DNA from: Methanomicrobiales archaeon
GTDB taxonomy: Archaea; Halobacteriota; Methanomicrobia; Methanomicrobiales; Methanospirillaceae
Length of the DNA: 15,743 nucleotides
Reading direction: 5' to 3'
Assembly: GCA_012798365.1 (NCBI GenBank)
Contig: JAAZNH010000297.1
Span: 1 to 15,743, forward strand
Shown here: positions 13,858 through 15,743 of the stretch, piece by piece
How the letters are laid out: every line of letters starts with the position of its first letter
Position numbering within the stretch: the first letter of the stretch is position 1
Translations under genes and position numbers: made by a program
The notes under the pieces: model-generated
What the model saw: only the letters and a program-made list of their open reading frames with translations
Database searches by the model: none
Told to the model about the DNA's origin: nothing

Positions 13858-13867
13858 GATTTTAAAC
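13858..13867 (-). promoter_or_regulatory. Box A-like element of the hybrid kinase gene
   Basis: GTTTAAAATC on the minus strand. Transcription would begin near 13837, giving a leader of about 70 nt to the ATG at 13769 or about 30 nt to the ATG at 13808. Confidence 0.4.
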
Positions 13868-13888
13868 TATCCCCCGGATCCGTGGGCA

Positions 13889-13913
13889 AACGTTTATGAG
13901 ATCCCATTGGGAT
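13889..13913 (+). promoter_or_regulatory. Box A plus inverted-repeat operator candidate
   Basis: CGTTTATGAG (13891-13900) is a box A with expected transcription start near 13921. It abuts ATCCCATTGGGAT (13901-13913), a perfect 6-1-6 inverted repeat lying between the TATA element and the start point, where an archaeal repressor would block polymerase. GTGGG (13882-13886) and CCCAC (13918-13922) form an outer inverted pair. Confidence 0.45.
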
Positions 13914-13938
13914 GTTACCCACAGGGAGGAACCCGCAT

Positions 13939-14331
13939 ATGTATCGTGTTGAAAAGACGGCATATGGATTCAAACAGGTATTTTCCGGGGCAATTCCTGC
14001 TGCAGACATGGCACAGTGGCTTGAGGAATCCCGGGGAAAACTCGGCACGGTAGCCGGAACATTTGCCAGCCTCGTGGATATGAGGGGTCTGTTGCCCCTG
14101 CTGCCGGATGCACAGAAGATCCTCGATGACGGGAAAAATCTTTACCGGGCCAGAGGTATGAGAAGGTCGTGTGTTATCCTGGACAGTCCGGTCATAACCA
14201 TGCAGTTCAGGCGCATGGCAAAAGAGTCCGGTACCGATACCTTTGAGCGCTATATCGATGCATCCACGCACCCGAATTACATGACTCTTGCCATGGACTG
14301 GCTCATGAACGGTAAGGATCCGGGAAAATAA
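13939..14331 (+). CDS. Small STAS/SpoIIAA-like protein
   Basis: 130 residues from the ATG at 13939, preferred to the ATG at 13912 because GGGAGG lies 9 nt before it and the earlier ATG would precede the predicted transcription start. The pattern of an early strand pair (YRVEKTAYGFKQVFSG), a helix (MAQWLEESRGKL), a strand ending VDMRG (46-50), a second helix (PDAQKILDDGKNLYRARGM), then SCVILDSP and a helix with FRRMAKESG resembles the single-domain STAS/SpoIIAA-like fold seen in small partner or lipid-binding proteins. No enzymatic motif is evident. Lying divergent from a hybrid kinase and convergent with a second sensor, it may be a signalling partner, but this rests on position only. Confidence 0.78.
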   Translation: MYRVEKTAYGFKQVFSGAIPAADMAQWLEESRGKLGTVAGTFASLVDMRGLLPLLPDAQKILDDGKNLYRARGMRRSCVILDSPVITMQFRRMAKESGTDTFERYIDASTHPNYMTLAMDWLMNGKDPGK

Positions 14332-14412
14332 CCGTTCTTCTGTTTTGGTTCAGATGCCATCAGGTCATGATCAACCACCTGCATCCTGACCGTGAAATGA
14401 TCTGGTTTCCCG

Positions 14413-15743
14413 CTATTTCTCCGATGAGAACCGGAACCCGCCCTCCGGGACGTAAATCTCGAACCGTGCCCCTTTTCCCGGCACCCCGGTCTCCCGGATG
14501 GTCATTCCGGTAATGGAGAGTATTTCCCGGACAAGGAAAAGCCCCATCTCCTTTTTCTCCTCAAATTGCCGGTCGAATACCATCTCCTTCATATCGTCCG
14601 GAATCCCGGAACCATTGTCTTCGAAGATGAGGATGATGCCGTCCTGTGTTTCCTGGTAATGGAGCGAGATCTCCGTTGCGGTTTTGCTGTGGAGGATAAC
14701 ATTCTCTGAAAGGGCAAGAAAGACCGTTTCAAAGAGCGGGTCGGAGAATACCTCGAGTCCCTCCACCCGGAGATTTCGGGAATATGGCGAGATATCCAGG
14801 TGGGAGATCGCGTACAGGAATGCCTGCTGGACATTCTGCCACCGCGGGGGGTTCAGCCCGAGGTTCTGGTACTGGCTGGCAAACCGGAGTGAATCAGAGA
14901 TCCGGCTGATGATGGCAGTCTCCTTCTCGGCATATTTTTTCAGGGTTTCATCGGTAATGGAGGATTTTCCCAGCTCACGGTACCCGTTTAAGGAGAAGAT
15001 CGCATTCTGGATATCCTGGAAGGTAACCGTGTTGAGAACATTGAGCTTGGTGCGGGCCTGCGAGAGGGCCTGCTGGCTTCGTGCCAGTTCATCAAAATTA
15101 TGCCGGAGTTCTTCTTCCTTGGCTGCCAGTTGCTCGTATGCCGTGTGGAGCTCATCGGTCTTTTTCCTAACCTCGGCTTCGGCCTCCTTTCGCGCGGTGA
15201 TATCAAGGAAGTACCAGACCCGGCCAAAATATGTCCCGTCCTTCCCGATCATGGGTGAAGAGAACCGCTCAAGGATCTTGCCGCCTTTGAGCCGCACTTC
15301 ATCGTGGCTTTTCTCGGTACGGTGCTCGTAGAGATACTCTACCTTTGCTAAAAATGCTACCGGGTCTTCTACGGTGGTGATAACCTGTGCCAGGGCCAGG
15401 TCGTCTGACCGGGTTGCAAGCACGCTCTCCGGGATACCCCACAGGTCGGCAAACGTGTGGTTGAACGAGAAGATCTTCTTATTCTCATCAACGACAAGGA
15501 TCCCGCTGAACGCGGTTTCCTGTTCTGTCATGAGAATGGTGTTTGCGAATTTGAGTTCCCGTTCTTTCCGGTGCAGTTCCTCGTAATTACGGCGGAGTTC
15601 TTCCTCCGTTGCGGTCAGTTTTGCATATGCCGTGTTCAGTTCATCGTTCTTCTTCAGGAGGGTCTCGTGGGCAACCCTGAGTTCCTCCACCTGCTGCTCC
15701 AGGCCTTTGTAGGTTTCCCTGAGTTCATCCTGCATGTGGCTGA
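14413..15743 (-). CDS. PAS sensor kinase without phospho-acceptor His (partial)
   Basis: The reading frame is open to the window edge, so the N-terminus is probably missing; 440 residues are counted from the first in-frame ATG (15735). Order: a coiled coil (10-64), a PAS domain (about 65-185), a second coiled coil (186-232), a dimerisation helix (232-290), and an ATPase domain (about 325-432). The ATPase motifs look intact: N box SENVIL with Asn345, EDNGSGIPDD (372-381), and MGLFLVREIL (397-406). The helix reads NTVTFQDIQNAIF where the paralogue at 10362 has NSITRHDMLNQLM, so Gln240 (codon CAG) stands in the place of the phospho-acceptor His. It may bind ATP without autophosphorylating by the usual route. 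It ends 81 nt from the convergent STAS-like gene. Confidence 0.85.
   Translation of the reverse strand, partial: SHMQDELRETYKGLEQQVEELRVAHETLLKKNDELNTAYAKLTATEEELRRNYEELHRKERELKFANTILMTEQETAFSGILVVDENKKIFSFNHTFADLWGIPESVLATRSDDLALAQVITTVEDPVAFLAKVEYLYEHRTEKSHDEVRLKGGKILERFSSPMIGKDGTYFGRVWYFLDITARKEAEAEVRKKTDELHTAYEQLAAKEEELRHNFDELARSQQALSQARTKLNVLNTVTFQDIQNAIFSLNGYRELGKSSITDETLKKYAEKETAIISRISDSLRFASQYQNLGLNPPRWQNVQQAFLYAISHLDISPYSRNLRVEGLEVFSDPLFETVFLALSENVILHSKTATEISLHYQETQDGIILIFEDNGSGIPDDMKEMVFDRQFEEKKEMGLFLVREILSITGMTIRETGVPGKGARFEIYVPEGGFRFSSEK

Noticed and set aside
14684..15331. 215-residue plus-strand ORF opposite the His-less kinase
   Set aside because: It is Ser/Arg-rich antisense of a well-supported coding frame, as expected from codon bias.

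Overview
The window looks like chromosomal DNA of a methanogenic archaeon of the Methanomicrobiales, probably Methanoregula-like; this is inferred from gene content and not proven. Pointers are an archaeal translation initiation factor aIF1A, a CBS-domain family II pyrophosphatase, PAS-rich histidine kinases with an N-terminal receiver, proline/threonine-rich secreted proteins, U-tract terminators, archaeal box-A (TATA) promoters, and a mix of leaderless-looking genes and genes with GGAG/GGAGG ribosome binding sites. I see no tRNA, rRNA, insertion sequence, integrase or CRISPR array.

Layout. 1-301: non-coding, with two GC-rich hairpins. 302-2473 (minus): a short leader ORF, a GNAT acetyltransferase and a 14-TM drug/proton antiporter. 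2544-3290 (plus): a two-TM membrane protein of unknown function, divergent from the GNAT operon. 3350-4156 (minus): a single-TM protein with faint GIDE-like character. 4157-4505: an AT-rich promoter followed by three degenerate repeat-plus-hairpin units. 4506-5621 (minus) and 5734-6987 (plus): two divergent exported proteins, a transglutaminase-like lipoprotein without its catalytic residues and a thaumatin-like protein. 7061-10273 (minus): cupin, HD phosphohydrolase, aIF1A and CBS-pyrophosphatase. 10362-15743: a signalling block with a receiver/six-PAS histidine kinase, a divergent small STAS/SpoIIAA-like protein, and a second PAS sensor whose phospho-acceptor histidine is replaced by glutamine; the last runs off the window edge.

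Most unusual points. (1) A thaumatin (PR-5) fold protein in an archaeon, beside a degenerate transglutaminase lipoprotein. (2) Three genes whose best-supported starts are near-cognate codons set 7-9 nt after a Shine-Dalgarno: aIF1A (ATT), GNAT (CTG) and the thaumatin-like protein (CTG). The aIF1A case recalls AUU-initiated, self-regulated bacterial infC. (3) A histidine-less sensor kinase next to an intact paralogue. (4) An intergenic array of three repeat/hairpin units at 4326-4505.
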